6,470 bases of DNA from Pseudomonadota bacterium (lineage in GTDB: Bacteria; Pseudomonadota; Gammaproteobacteria; Steroidobacterales; Steroidobacteraceae), in the NCBI GenBank assembly GCA_021817875.1, contig JAKAFQ010000254.1:1-6470 (forward strand). The letters run 5' to 3'. Every line of letters starts with the position of its first letter. The first letter of the stretch is position 1. Of the stretch, positions 1-5,647 are shown piece after piece. Made by a program: the position numbers and the translations under genes. The notes under the pieces were generated by a model. The model did no database searches. It was not told where the DNA came from and saw only the letters and a program-made list of their open reading frames with translations.

Positions 1-24
1 GGTCCTCTCGGGCCGCCGCCGGGC

Positions 25-453
25 TCAGATCCACTGGTCGTTCGCGACGGTGCGCTCGCCCGGCGCGCCATCGCCGGTGTTCGGCACGCCGCGCGGCTCG
101 ATCAGCAGCAGTTTCACTTCGGTCAGGGCGCGGGGCCGGTGTGCGAGGCCTTTCGGCACGACGGCCATCTGGCCGGCACGCAGCGCGATCGAGCCCTCGC
201 CCCACGGTGCGCCGCTGAAATCGATGCGCAGCTCCCCGGCGAGCACGATGAAGGCCTCGTCGGTATCGGTGTGCGTGTGCCAGATGAAATCGCCCTCGAG
301 CTTGACCACCTTGAACTGATCATCGTTCATTTCCGCGACCACGCGCGGCTGCCAATGCGCATCGATCAGCGCGATCCTGCCGGCCAGGTCGATCGCCTCG
401 CACTGGCCGCGCGCGGCGGGCGGCGTGCGGCTGCTGAGAGGGGCTGCAGGCAT
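25..453 (-). CDS. Single-domain cupin protein, probably metal-binding
   Basis: Product of 142 residues from the chosen start, or 146 from the ATG four codons upstream (ending at 465). I prefer the inner ATG at 453 because GGAGA sits five bases before it, while the outer ATG has no ribosome binding site. Numbered from the outer start, the cupin core runs from about 50 to 125. Motif 1 contains the WHTHTDTDE stretch (His63, His65 and Glu70 as likely metal ligands), and motif 2 contains VVPKGLAHRP with His109 as the fourth ligand. The tail EPRGVPNTGD and the final Trp-Ile are typical of a widespread family of small bacterial cupins resembling the mannose-6-phosphate isomerase cupin domain. The substrate is unknown. 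There is no signal peptide, so it is probably cytoplasmic. It is divergent from the protease/TPR gene and no partner gene is visible in the window. The fold is certain; an enzymatic role is not. Confidence 0.88.
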   Translation of the reverse strand: MPAAPLSSRTPPAARGQCEAIDLAGRIALIDAHWQPRVVAEMNDDQFKVVKLEGDFIWHTHTDTDEAFIVLAGELRIDFSGAPWGEGSIALRAGQMAVVPKGLAHRPRALTEVKLLLIEPRGVPNTGDGAPGERTVANDQWI

Positions 454-482
454 CGCGTTCTCCATCGTGCTGTGGCGGGATC

Positions 483-510
483 ATTCTACGCGTCTGACGT
501 TGCCTTTCAG
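483..510 (-). promoter_or_regulatory. Candidate promoter of the cupin gene
   Basis: Read on the minus strand there is CTGAAA (505-510, four of six matches to TTGACA), a 16-base spacer and TAGAAT (483-488, five of six matches to TATAAT). Transcription would start near 476, giving a leader of about 20 bases before the preferred ATG at 453. This is a consensus match only; the -35 is weak. Confidence 0.35.
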
Positions 511-526
511 ATTACGCAATGTTAAG

Positions 527-537
527 TTCAAGTTGAA
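527..537. repeat. Small palindrome in the divergent intergenic region
   Basis: TTCAA-G-TTGAA is a perfect 11-base inverted repeat in the A/T-richer gap between the divergent cupin and protease/TPR genes. It could be an operator half-site pair for either gene, but it is short and may be chance. Confidence 0.25.
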
Positions 538-601
538 GTCATAAATGGTGCGGCGCGGGTTGCAGGCCGGGTAGGGTGGCGCAGTGCACCAGGGGGCGGA
601 T

Positions 602-2674
602 ATGTTCCGGTTCGAAGCGCTGCGCTCGGCAAAGCGTCTCTTGCGGCAACATCCGGCCCGGAGCGCAGTCGGCGCTCCGGCCCGTGAGCACGTGGGCGGC
701 GAGCCGTCGGGGGGCGATCAGTTGACCGCCGGGCGGTGCCGCCGTGAATCTGCCCAGGTCTGCCGCACGGCATGGCTCAGCCCGATTCAACCCACCGCCC
801 CGGGGTCTCGACGGCGCCCCGCCCTCGGAGTGCTCGCGATCGTCGCGGGGCTGTGCATTCGGGGCGTTCCTGCGGCGCTGGCCGGACCGTGTCGGATCGA
901 GCGGTTCCCGGCATGGGCCGTCACCCTGAAGGACCTTCAGCCCCTGGTTCAGGCACGGATCAACGGCGTCGCCGCGTCGTTCATCGTCGATACGGGCGCA
1001 TTCTGGAGCGTGATCTCGCCGGCGGCGCGCGCGCAATACGACCTGTCCGAGTCCAGGGCGCCGCCCGGATCTTATGTGCAGGGGGTCAGTGGCGCTTCCC
1101 AGCCCGAGATCGCCACGGTGCGCACCTTCACGTTCCTCCACCTCTCGCTCCACGATATGGAGTTCCTCGTCGCCGGCAATGCGGAGTCCGGCAGCGTGGC
1201 GGGCGTGCTCGGCGATAATCTCTGGCGCATGGACGACGTGGAATACGACTTCGCCCAGGGGGTGTTGCGCTTCGACCGTGCCATTCATTGCGGTGATCAG
1301 TCGCTCGCCTATTGGGCGGGAAGCCAGCCCGTGGGCATCGTCCGGCTGCAGCGCATCAGCGCCCGCCATCCGCAGCTGATCGGACACGCGAGGATCAACG
1401 GCAGGCGCATCCGCGTGATGTTCGACACGGGATCCCCCCGCTCGATGCTGACGCTCGCCGCCGCGAAGCGGCTGGGTATCACGCCGGATAGTCCCGGGGT
1501 CCAGCCGCTGGGCAAATTTTTCGGCGCCATCGGACGTGACTGGCGTCATGTATGGATTGCGCCGGTGGCGTCGTTCGAGATCGGCGGCGTCGAGAAGATC
1601 CAGCACACCCACCTGCTGGTCGGCGACATCGGCGGGTTTGGCGAGGCGGATCTGTATCTGGGGGAGGATTTCTTTCTCTCGCACCACGTATACGTTTCGA
1701 ACAGCCAGCGCAGGCTGTACTTCACCTACAACGGCGGCCCGGTATTCGCCCTCGGTCGTCGTTATCTGATCCATCGTGCCGGGGCGGCGGCGGTGCTCGC
1801 CGGGCCTGGCGCGCCGCCCGCGGTGGGGACCACGGCGAGCGCCGCCACGGCGGCTGCCGGGCCCGGTCGCTCTACCCCGGGTGGCGCCCCTCTCGCCGCT
1901 GAGGTCGCCCACCAGGGCATGGCATTGAGCGCGGAGGGCCGAAACGCGGCCGCGTTGGCCGATCTCACCCGGGCGTGCCGGCTCGATCCGAAGAATGCCG
2001 GGTACCGCTATCATCGCGGCCGGATCCACGAGGCGCTCAAGCAACCGACGCGGGCGCTGGCCGATTTCAATCGCGCTCTGGCGCTCCAGCCAGGCCTGAT
2101 TGAGGCGCGGCTGGCGCGCGCGGCGCTGCTGCTGTACTGGCAGCACGCTCCCGCGGACGCCGTCAGTGAGGCGCGGACCGACATCAACATCGTCGTGCTG
2201 CAGGTTCCTGACGAGTCGATGCTGCTTCTGCCACTCTCCCGGCTGTACGCCCGGGTAGGTGAGTACGCTGCCGCCATCCGCGAGGTCGACCAGTGGATCT
2301 ATTACCATCGCCATGATGCGCAGCTTCCCATTGCCTGGGATGTGCGCTGCTGGAGCCGCGCCCAGGCCGATATCGAGCTGCGTAAGGCACTGAAGGATTG
2401 TGACCGCGCGCTGGGCCGGCTGCCGAAGTCCGCCCCCATCCTCGACAGCCGGGGCCTGGTGTATCTGCGCCTGGACGAGCCCGATCGCGCGATCGCCGAT
2501 TACGACGCGGCGCTCGCGATCAACCCCAGGATCCCGACTTCGCTCTATGGCCGCGGGATCGCTGAGCTGCGCAAGGGCGAGACGGCGCAGGGCCAGGCCG
2601 ACCTCGCGGCCGCCCTCAAAATCGATCCCGGGGTGGGGAAACGCTTTGCGCGCATGCAGCTCGCGCCGCAATGA
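602..2674 (+). CDS. Exported twin retropepsin-like aspartic protease with C-terminal TPR repeats
   Basis: Product of 690 residues from the ATG at 602, which has AGGGGG five bases upstream. A GTG at 584 and a TTG at 722 are alternative in-frame starts. Residues 1-70 look unstructured and may be untranslated. A positively charged Arg-Arg-Arg followed by a hydrophobic stretch (about 75-94, ending in AALA) looks like a signal peptide or anchor, so the rest should be periplasmic. Two retropepsin-like domains follow. The first has the catalytic motif VDTGA (Asp130) and a later VLGDN; the second has FDTGS (Asp275) and a later YLGEDFF. This twin layout resembles bacterial proteins of the aspartyl-protease clan AA, in which the two DTG lobes could pair within one chain. 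An Ala/Gly/Pro-rich linker (about 393-432) leads to TPR-like helical repeats (about 435-690), clearest at 435-502 and 613-680. The substrate is unknown. Proteolysis is inferred from the motifs. It looks monocistronic. Confidence 0.85.
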   Translation: MFRFEALRSAKRLLRQHPARSAVGAPAREHVGGEPSGGDQLTAGRCRRESAQVCRTAWLSPIQPTAPGSRRRPALGVLAIVAGLCIRGVPAALAGPCRIERFPAWAVTLKDLQPLVQARINGVAASFIVDTGAFWSVISPAARAQYDLSESRAPPGSYVQGVSGASQPEIATVRTFTFLHLSLHDMEFLVAGNAESGSVAGVLGDNLWRMDDVEYDFAQGVLRFDRAIHCGDQSLAYWAGSQPVGIVRLQRISARHPQLIGHARINGRRIRVMFDTGSPRSMLTLAAAKRLGITPDSPGVQPLGKFFGAIGRDWRHVWIAPVASFEIGGVEKIQHTHLLVGDIGGFGEADLYLGEDFFLSHHVYVSNSQRRLYFTYNGGPVFALGRRYLIHRAGAAAVLAGPGAPPAVGTTASAATAAAGPGRSTPGGAPLAAEVAHQGMALSAEGRNAAALADLTRACRLDPKNAGYRYHRGRIHEALKQPTRALADFNRALALQPGLIEARLARAALLLYWQHAPADAVSEARTDINIVVLQVPDESMLLLPLSRLYARVGEYAAAIREVDQWIYYHRHDAQLPIAWDVRCWSRAQADIELRKALKDCDRALGRLPKSAPILDSRGLVYLRLDEPDRAIADYDAALAINPRIPTSLYGRGIAELRKGETAQGQADLAAALKIDPGVGKRFARMQLAPQ

Positions 2675-2690
2675 GACGCGCCCGATTGAC

Positions 2691-2750
2691 ACCCCGAAAG
2701 ACGTCCCACGGGGTACGGATCTGGATTCGGATGCGCCCTGATCAGGCGCA
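2691..2750 (+). terminator. Two weak hairpins after the protease/TPR gene
   Basis: ACCCCG (2691-2696) pairs with CGGGGT (2709-2714) across a 12-base loop, and TGCGCC (2732-2737) pairs with GGCGCA (2745-2750) across a 7-base loop. Neither is followed by a T-run, so intrinsic termination is doubtful. They lie 17-76 bases after the stop codon, between this gene and the convergent nucleotidyltransferase gene. They could also be simple 3'-end stabilising structures. Confidence 0.25.
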
Positions 2751-2798
2751 CGCCCCCGTCGGACACAGGATCCCGGCCGCGTGTGCTGCGCTGCGAGG

Positions 2799-2837
2799 AT
2801 GTTGCGCGCGTTGGGCGGCCGCCACTCGATGAGGTGA
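2799..2837 (+). pseudogene. Remnant of the 3' end of a brnA antitoxin gene
   Basis: The frame reads MLRALGGRHSMR followed by TGA. It matches the last 12 codons and stop of the complete brnA gene at 4987-5025 (MLRALGGRHSTR) with only three base differences. Just upstream the similarity falls away: a blurred TGCGC-like match remains, but the ribbon-helix-helix coding part is missing and no brnT trace is seen. There is no plausible start or full reading frame, so this is debris, not a gene. It lies 37 bases beyond the 3' end of the convergent nucleotidyltransferase gene. It is either what is left of a second brnTA module or a copy of the brnA 3' end carried by a site-specific insertion. Confidence 0.75.
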
Positions 2838-2869
2838 TCTCGGGCCCGCGAGGCTGCGTCCTCGAACAA
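2799..2869 (+). repeat. Direct repeat, left copy (brnA 3' end plus downstream)
   Basis: Aligned without gaps to 4987-5057, the first 52 bases (2799-2850) match at 48 positions, including an uninterrupted run of 21. The last 19 bases are weakly similar but end with the shared GAACAA. Similarity continues about 13 bases past the brnA stop codon, so it is not explained by protein conservation alone. Confidence 0.8.
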
Positions 2870-2874
2870 GGCGA

Positions 2875-3531
2875 TCAGCGGTTCGGGCCCCGCTTTCTGG
2901 CGGACTTTCGCTTGTCGGCAGACAGTGATCCGTCGGACATGGGAACCGAGCGCGATGTGCGCTGGGCAAGAAGCTTCTCGAATTCCTCAGGCAGGTCCGG
3001 AATCTCCGCGGCGGCTGCGAATTCCCGGACGAACCGCCGCACACGCTCAACGTTGGCCTTCGGAAAGACATCGAGCAGCCCCTCGATATCGCGCAGATCC
3101 TGCGGGCGATGGGCGATCGCCTTCATGACGAGCAGATCCTCGACCTGCGGCAATCGCACGCGCACGCCGCCGAGATCGTGCACGGACGCCCGAGACAATG
3201 CCTCGGCTTCGAAGGGCAGGCCGCCGAGGATGACGTCGATATCGATGGAAGACTCGGTGTGCCGCAGGAGCAATACGCGGGTGCGGCGGGCGAACTCGAG
3301 TGGATTCTCGATACGCGGCAGGATGCCGTGGGTGCTCGCGGATGCGACGAGCCGGCTCCAGTGTTCATCGGGCGCCACGGCGAGCGCGTCGATGTCCCGC
3401 GTCGCCCGCGGCCGACCCAGAATAGAGGCCGCGACGCCACCGACAATCATCGCGGGAAAGCCGGCTTGGTCCAGCCAATCCGTCAGGTCGGCAAGCGCGC
3501 GGAGAAAGAGCTGCGGAACGCGCTCAATCAC
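2875..3531 (-). CDS. Nucleotidyltransferase-fold protein, AbiEii / DUF6036-like, probable TA toxin
   Basis: Product of 218 residues from the GTG at 3531; a TTG at 3558 would add nine residues. The GTG is preferred because its last bases form GTGA with the upstream gene's stop, a classic coupling overlap. The N-terminal half is a polymerase-beta-like nucleotidyltransferase core: VGG at 30-32, then RATRDID with Asp46 and Asp48 as the paired metal-binding acids, and SIDID with Asp97/Asp99 as the third acidic site. A helical part follows, with KAIAHRPQDLRDIEGLL, a pattern common in AbiEii/MenA-type and DUF6036-type proteins. The tail (last about 25 residues) is Lys/Arg-rich and probably disordered. 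Known relatives act as TA or abortive-infection toxins that transfer nucleotides to RNA or protein. The partner here is not the winged-helix AbiEi antitoxin, so the system is not classical AbiE. The target is unknown. Confidence 0.82.
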   Translation of the reverse strand: MIERVPQLFLRALADLTDWLDQAGFPAMIVGGVAASILGRPRATRDIDALAVAPDEHWSRLVASASTHGILPRIENPLEFARRTRVLLLRHTESSIDIDVILGGLPFEAEALSRASVHDLGGVRVRLPQVEDLLVMKAIAHRPQDLRDIEGLLDVFPKANVERVRRFVREFAAAAEIPDLPEEFEKLLAQRTSRSVPMSDGSLSADKRKSARKRGPNR

Positions 3532-3752
3532 GGATACGCTTGACGGATGAGCCGCCAACGGTCGCGAACTTCGGCGACGCTGGCTTCCCGCTCGGCGGGG
3601 TCCTCGAGGACGTCCGCGCAGCTCATGAGCGACCAGATCTGGCGGACTTTAAGCTCCGGTGGCGTACGCCGAAGCTCCGCGATTTCAAATGCGCTCGCCT
3701 GTTCAAGTCCCGCGAGGTACGCACGTACTGCCTGGGGGGTTACGCCGGTCAC
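3528..3752 (-). CDS. Small helical partner of the nucleotidyltransferase, candidate antitoxin
   Basis: The frame is open from 3956, but I place the start at GTG 3752, giving 74 residues. The upstream part is Arg/Cys/His-rich and looks non-coding, a promoter-like TAAAAT lies at 3796-3801, and GGAA precedes the GTG by about eight bases. The protein begins MTGVTPQAVRAYLAGLE and continues with ELRRTPPELKVRQIW and VRDRWRLIRQAYP, predicted to be three or four amphipathic helices. I recall similar small proteins (an LRxTPxEVKLRQ-like core and a C-terminal RWxxLR) sitting directly upstream of nucleotidyltransferase genes, but cannot name the family. The 4-base GTGA overlap with the next gene argues for coupled, matched expression. 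No DNA-binding motif is obvious. The antitoxin role is inferred from position and size. An upstream start such as GTG 3827 cannot be excluded. Confidence 0.62.
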   Translation of the reverse strand: MTGVTPQAVRAYLAGLEQASAFEIAELRRTPPELKVRQIWSLMSCADVLEDPAEREASVAEVRDRWRLIRQAYP

Positions 3753-3795
3753 GTGAATTTCCGCGGTGTCCGCTTCAATTGGACGAGTCAGGCCG

Positions 3796-3801
3796 ATTTT
3801 A
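3796..3801 (-). promoter_or_regulatory. Candidate extended -10 of the partner/nucleotidyltransferase operon
   Basis: On the minus strand TGG-TAAAAT forms an extended -10 element (five of six matches to TATAAT plus the upstream TGn). No -35 match lies at the usual distance. Transcription would begin near 3789 and leave about 37 bases before GTG 3752. Confidence 0.35.
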
Positions 3802-4121
3802 CCATGGGACCGCGCGCGAGCCCGCACGCCGGCGCCGCACGAGCCGGTACCTCTGGCGTGCCTGTCGCCTGGACGCAGGTGATGGCCGCACGACTGACGC
3901 TCGCGCAATTCACACAACGCTGACTGGTGCATGTGGCGCAAAGGTATGCGTAACATGGGTAGGCAGGCCCTGGAAGCGATTCAACATCCCGTTGCCGGTA
4001 AAGATCCCGTTGACGCGCCTTGGCTGAGGCTGTTCCGCTCGCGGGGCGAATCCAGTCACAAGTAACCGGCCGGGATGCGACCGCTGTGCGAGTGAGCCAA
4101 ATGCCCATGTATGCGACGGAA

Positions 4122-4154
4122 ATACGCTGATAAAGTACTTTTGAGATAGCGTAT
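4122..4154. repeat. Nested inverted repeat ATACGCT-N19-AGCGTAT
   Basis: Seven-base perfect arms at 4122-4128 and 4148-4154 enclose a perfect 10-base palindrome AAAGTACTTT at 4132-4141. The two centres differ by 1.5 bases. Nested dyads like this suit a dimeric DNA-binding protein or a recombinase core site; there is no T-run to suggest a terminator. Function is not shown. Confidence 0.5.
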
Positions 4155-4180
4155 AACTATATGGAATTAGAAAGGAAAAT

Positions 4181-4211
4181 ATCCGTCGCGCCGATGATGG
4201 AGGGGACGGAT
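4181..4211. repeat. Inverted repeat ATCCGTC-N17-GACGGAT
   Basis: Perfect seven-base arms at 4181-4187 and 4205-4211 with a 17-base spacer, 26 bases after the previous dyad. It could form a hairpin in RNA or be a spaced operator. No poly-T tract follows on either strand. Confidence 0.4.
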
Positions 4212-4265
4212 CCTCGCGTGTAACAGCTTGATCTGATGGATGATTATTCAAATTCTTCCTCTTCC

Positions 4266-4284
4266 GTAGCACGCTGGTAGCACG
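4266..4284. repeat. Tandem GTAGCACG repeat with an 11-base period
   Basis: GTAGCACG occurs at 4266-4273 and again at 4277-4284, separated by CTG, at the right edge of the A/T-rich block. Spacing of one helical turn would suit two protein-binding sites on one DNA face, such as recombinase arm sites. With only two copies, chance cannot be ruled out. Confidence 0.3.
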
Positions 4285-4407
4285 TGGCAAGGTGAGCGCC
4301 ACCGGCACGCTGCACTTTGCCGGGCGGGCGCAACCTTACAGACGCGCACGAGCGCGGGTGTCCCGGTCAGGGCCCTGGCGGCGCGCCGGAATTAGCTGTC
4401 GGTACGA

Positions 4408-4425
4408 GAATGTAGTAACATATTC
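4408..4425. promoter_or_regulatory. Candidate BrnA operator at the brnT start
   Basis: ATGT-AGTA-ACAT (4410-4421) is a perfect short dyad inside a looser GAAT...ATTC pair (4408-4411 and 4422-4425), ending two bases before the brnT ATG. Ribbon-helix-helix antitoxins of the BrnA family are known to repress their own operons together with BrnT by binding palindromes near the promoter. The assignment to BrnA is inferred from position. Confidence 0.4.
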
Positions 4426-4427
4426 GC

Positions 4428-4730
4428 ATGGCCATCCGGTTCGAATGGGATTCCGGTAAGGCGCGCCGCAACTGGCTGAAGCACCGGGTGAGCTTCGAGA
4501 CGGCGCTGCGTGTGTTCGCGGATCCTTTCCGGATGTCCGCGCAGGACCGGATCGAGGATGGTGAGCCACGCTGGCAGACCATCGGCTCGGTCGAAGGACA
4601 GGTCATCCTGCTGGTCGCACACACCGCCTCGGAAGACGAGGATGGAGAGGTCATCCGTCTCATCTCGGCCCGCAAAGCGGATCCGAAGGAGAAACGACGC
4701 TATGAGCAAAATCGTCAAACGCAAAGTTGA
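4428..4730 (+). CDS. brnT: BrnT family ribonuclease toxin
   Basis: Product of 100 residues, the usual BrnT length (DUF497). The N-terminus carries the family signature FEWDSGKARRNWLKH (5-19), then VSFETALRVFADP (21-33). The core has a central TIGSVEGQVILLVAHT stretch (51-66) and the C-terminal VIRLISARKA motif (75-84) followed by a basic KEKRRYE. BrnT adopts a RelE-like fold and in studied cases cleaves RNA and stops translation; that activity is inferred here from the family. The ATG at 4428 is the natural start because the signature begins at residue 5, but no Shine-Dalgarno sequence precedes it. The candidate operator ends two bases upstream, so the transcript may be leaderless or poorly translated. 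The gene's last 29 bases overlap brnA in another frame, coupling toxin and antitoxin synthesis. Confidence 0.95.
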   Translation: MAIRFEWDSGKARRNWLKHRVSFETALRVFADPFRMSAQDRIEDGEPRWQTIGSVEGQVILLVAHTASEDEDGEVIRLISARKADPKEKRRYEQNRQTQS

Positions 4731-5025
4731 CATGTCGAAGCTGCCTCGGCCGACCGCGAGGCAGAAGGCGGAGCTCGAGGCGCTGGCCAAGGCGCCGGAT
4801 GAGCAGATCGATTACAGCGATATTCCGCCTCTCACGAGCGAGTTTTGGAAGGTCGCCGAGCGTGGGCGGTTCTACAAGCCCATCAAGAAGTCCACCACCG
4901 TTCGGGTGGACGCGGATGTTCTGGCGTGGCTGAAAAGCCAGGGCAAGGGATATCAGACGCGCATCAACGCCATTTTGCGCAATGCCATGTTGCGCGCGTT
5001 GGGCGGCAGGCACTCGACGAGGTGA
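4702..5025 (+). CDS. brnA: BrnA family antitoxin
   Basis: Product of 107 residues. The ATG at 4702 lies inside the end of brnT and has AGGAGA nine bases upstream, a far better ribosome binding site than the toxin's, as expected if antitoxin must be in excess. Residues 15-60 form a Lys/Glu-rich linker with the typical DEQIDYSDIPPL segment that wraps the toxin in characterised BrnTA complexes. Residues 64-96 form the ribbon-helix-helix: the strand STTVRVDADV, then the helices VLAWLKSQGKG and QTRINAILRNAM. This part dimerises and binds DNA, so BrnA should neutralise BrnT and repress the operon. The last 12 codons are duplicated at 2799-2837. The tail after the second helix (LRALGGRHSTR) is slightly longer than in many homologues. 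Nothing suggests the gene is broken. Confidence 0.94.
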   Translation: MSKIVKRKVDMSKLPRPTARQKAELEALAKAPDEQIDYSDIPPLTSEFWKVAERGRFYKPIKKSTTVRVDADVLAWLKSQGKGYQTRINAILRNAMLRALGGRHSTR

Positions 5026-5057
5026 TCTCCGGCCCGCGCGGACCGCAGCCCGAACAA
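4987..5057 (+). repeat. Direct repeat, right copy (end of intact brnA)
   Basis: Partner of 2799-2869, in the same orientation. It starts at codon 96 of brnA and continues 32 bases past the stop; the strong part ends near 5038. The two copies enclose about 2.2 kb. Confidence 0.8.
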
Positions 5058-5151
5058 ACAGCTTGCGCTCACTGCGAGGCGGCGCGGACAACCTGACTCG
5101 GCGCAGGCGTTGATGCTGGCGAGCGCCTCACTTGCCCGGCAAACGACTCAT

Positions 5152-5637
5152 GGTGGGCTTGCCGGTCGTGAGCTCAAGACAGGTTTCGGGTTCCTGCATG
5201 CGAAGCCGGCGACCAGCTTTGCGCCGCTCGCGATCACGCCGGATGAGCTCGGCGAGCACTGGCGTGACGGGCGGGTTCATCTGCCGGTTCGGGTTCAGTG
5301 GAATGGGCGGCAGTTCGGGCGCCCCGATGCTGGAGAGATGGGATTCGGCTTTCATGAGCTGCTCGCGCACGCCGCCCGCACGCGAAACCTGCACGGCGGG
5401 ACGATCATCGGCTCCGGCACGATCTCGAACGAGGACTACCGGACTGTGGGCTCGGCTTGCATTGCCGAGCGCCGCGGCATCGAGATCCTCGATGGGGGCC
5501 AGGCGGTCACCCCCTACATGAGCTTTGGCGATTCCGTGCGGATCGAGATGGTCGATGAGCAGGGACATTCGCTATTCGGCGCCATTGAGCAGCAAATCGT
5601 TAGGGCGATGGGCCGTCCTCCCGCCCCCAGACCATGA
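5152..5637 (+). pseudogene. 5'-truncated fumarylacetoacetate hydrolase family gene
   Basis: From GlyGlyLeuAlaGlyArgGluLeu onward the frame closely follows the C-terminal half of a bacterial FAH-family hydrolase: GFGFLHAKPATSFAPLAITP (with the Lys expected near the active site), ARTRNL, GGTIIGSGTISN, GSACIAERRGIE, and a terminal GAIEQQIV. About 160 residues remain of a family usually some 320-340 long. The N-terminal half, including the two Glu and the Asp that bind the metal, is absent and does not appear in any frame upstream. Family members would normally have an Asn-Asp-Val-Ser-Leu metal-ligand segment immediately before the break. The frame is open back to an ATG at 5110, but that part shows no family similarity and no good ribosome binding site. 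The 5' half was probably lost when the TA patch formed. A small translated product is possible but should lack catalysis. Confidence 0.8.
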
Positions 5638-5647
5638 GTCACCAGCG

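Larger units (their letters stand above)
3802..4427. other. Gene-free divergent region with an A/T-rich block
   Basis: This stretch lies between the minus-strand nucleotidyltransferase pair and plus-strand brnTA. Open frames across it (for example minus strand 3910-4308) have no recognisable domain, no ribosome binding site and change composition midway, so I do not call them. From about 4105 to 4265 the DNA is visibly richer in A and T than anything else in the window. It contains two inverted repeats and a short tandem repeat, listed separately. No tRNA or integrase gene is seen. The block could be a promoter/operator region, an attachment-site relic, or foreign DNA left by an insertion. 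Confidence 0.5.

Noticed and set aside
539..2869. Very long minus-strand open frame (776 codons) opposite the protease/TPR gene
   Set aside because: High-GC shadow frame: Arg/Pro/Gly-rich, no recognisable domain, while the plus strand has clear DTG and TPR motifs.
2783..3550. Plus-strand open frame opposite the nucleotidyltransferase gene
   Set aside because: Arg/Ser-rich shadow of a gene with intact catalytic motifs on the minus strand. Its start happens to lie near the brnA remnant, but in a different frame from the brnA tail.
4030..4080. Possible tRNA T-arm (GGGGCGAATCC)
   Set aside because: Lacks the TTC of the T-loop and no acceptor, D or anticodon arms can be drawn around it.
3910..4308. 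132-codon minus-strand open frame in the intergenic region
   Set aside because: No domain, no ribosome binding site, and it crosses the A/T-rich dyad block with mixed composition; probably chance.
4660..5091. Minus-strand frame opposite brnA
   Set aside because: Shadow frame; the plus strand has the unmistakable BrnA ribbon-helix-helix and a good ribosome binding site.
5128..5568. 146-codon minus-strand frame opposite the FAH fragment
   Set aside because: No recognisable family; the plus strand matches FAH C-terminal motifs throughout.
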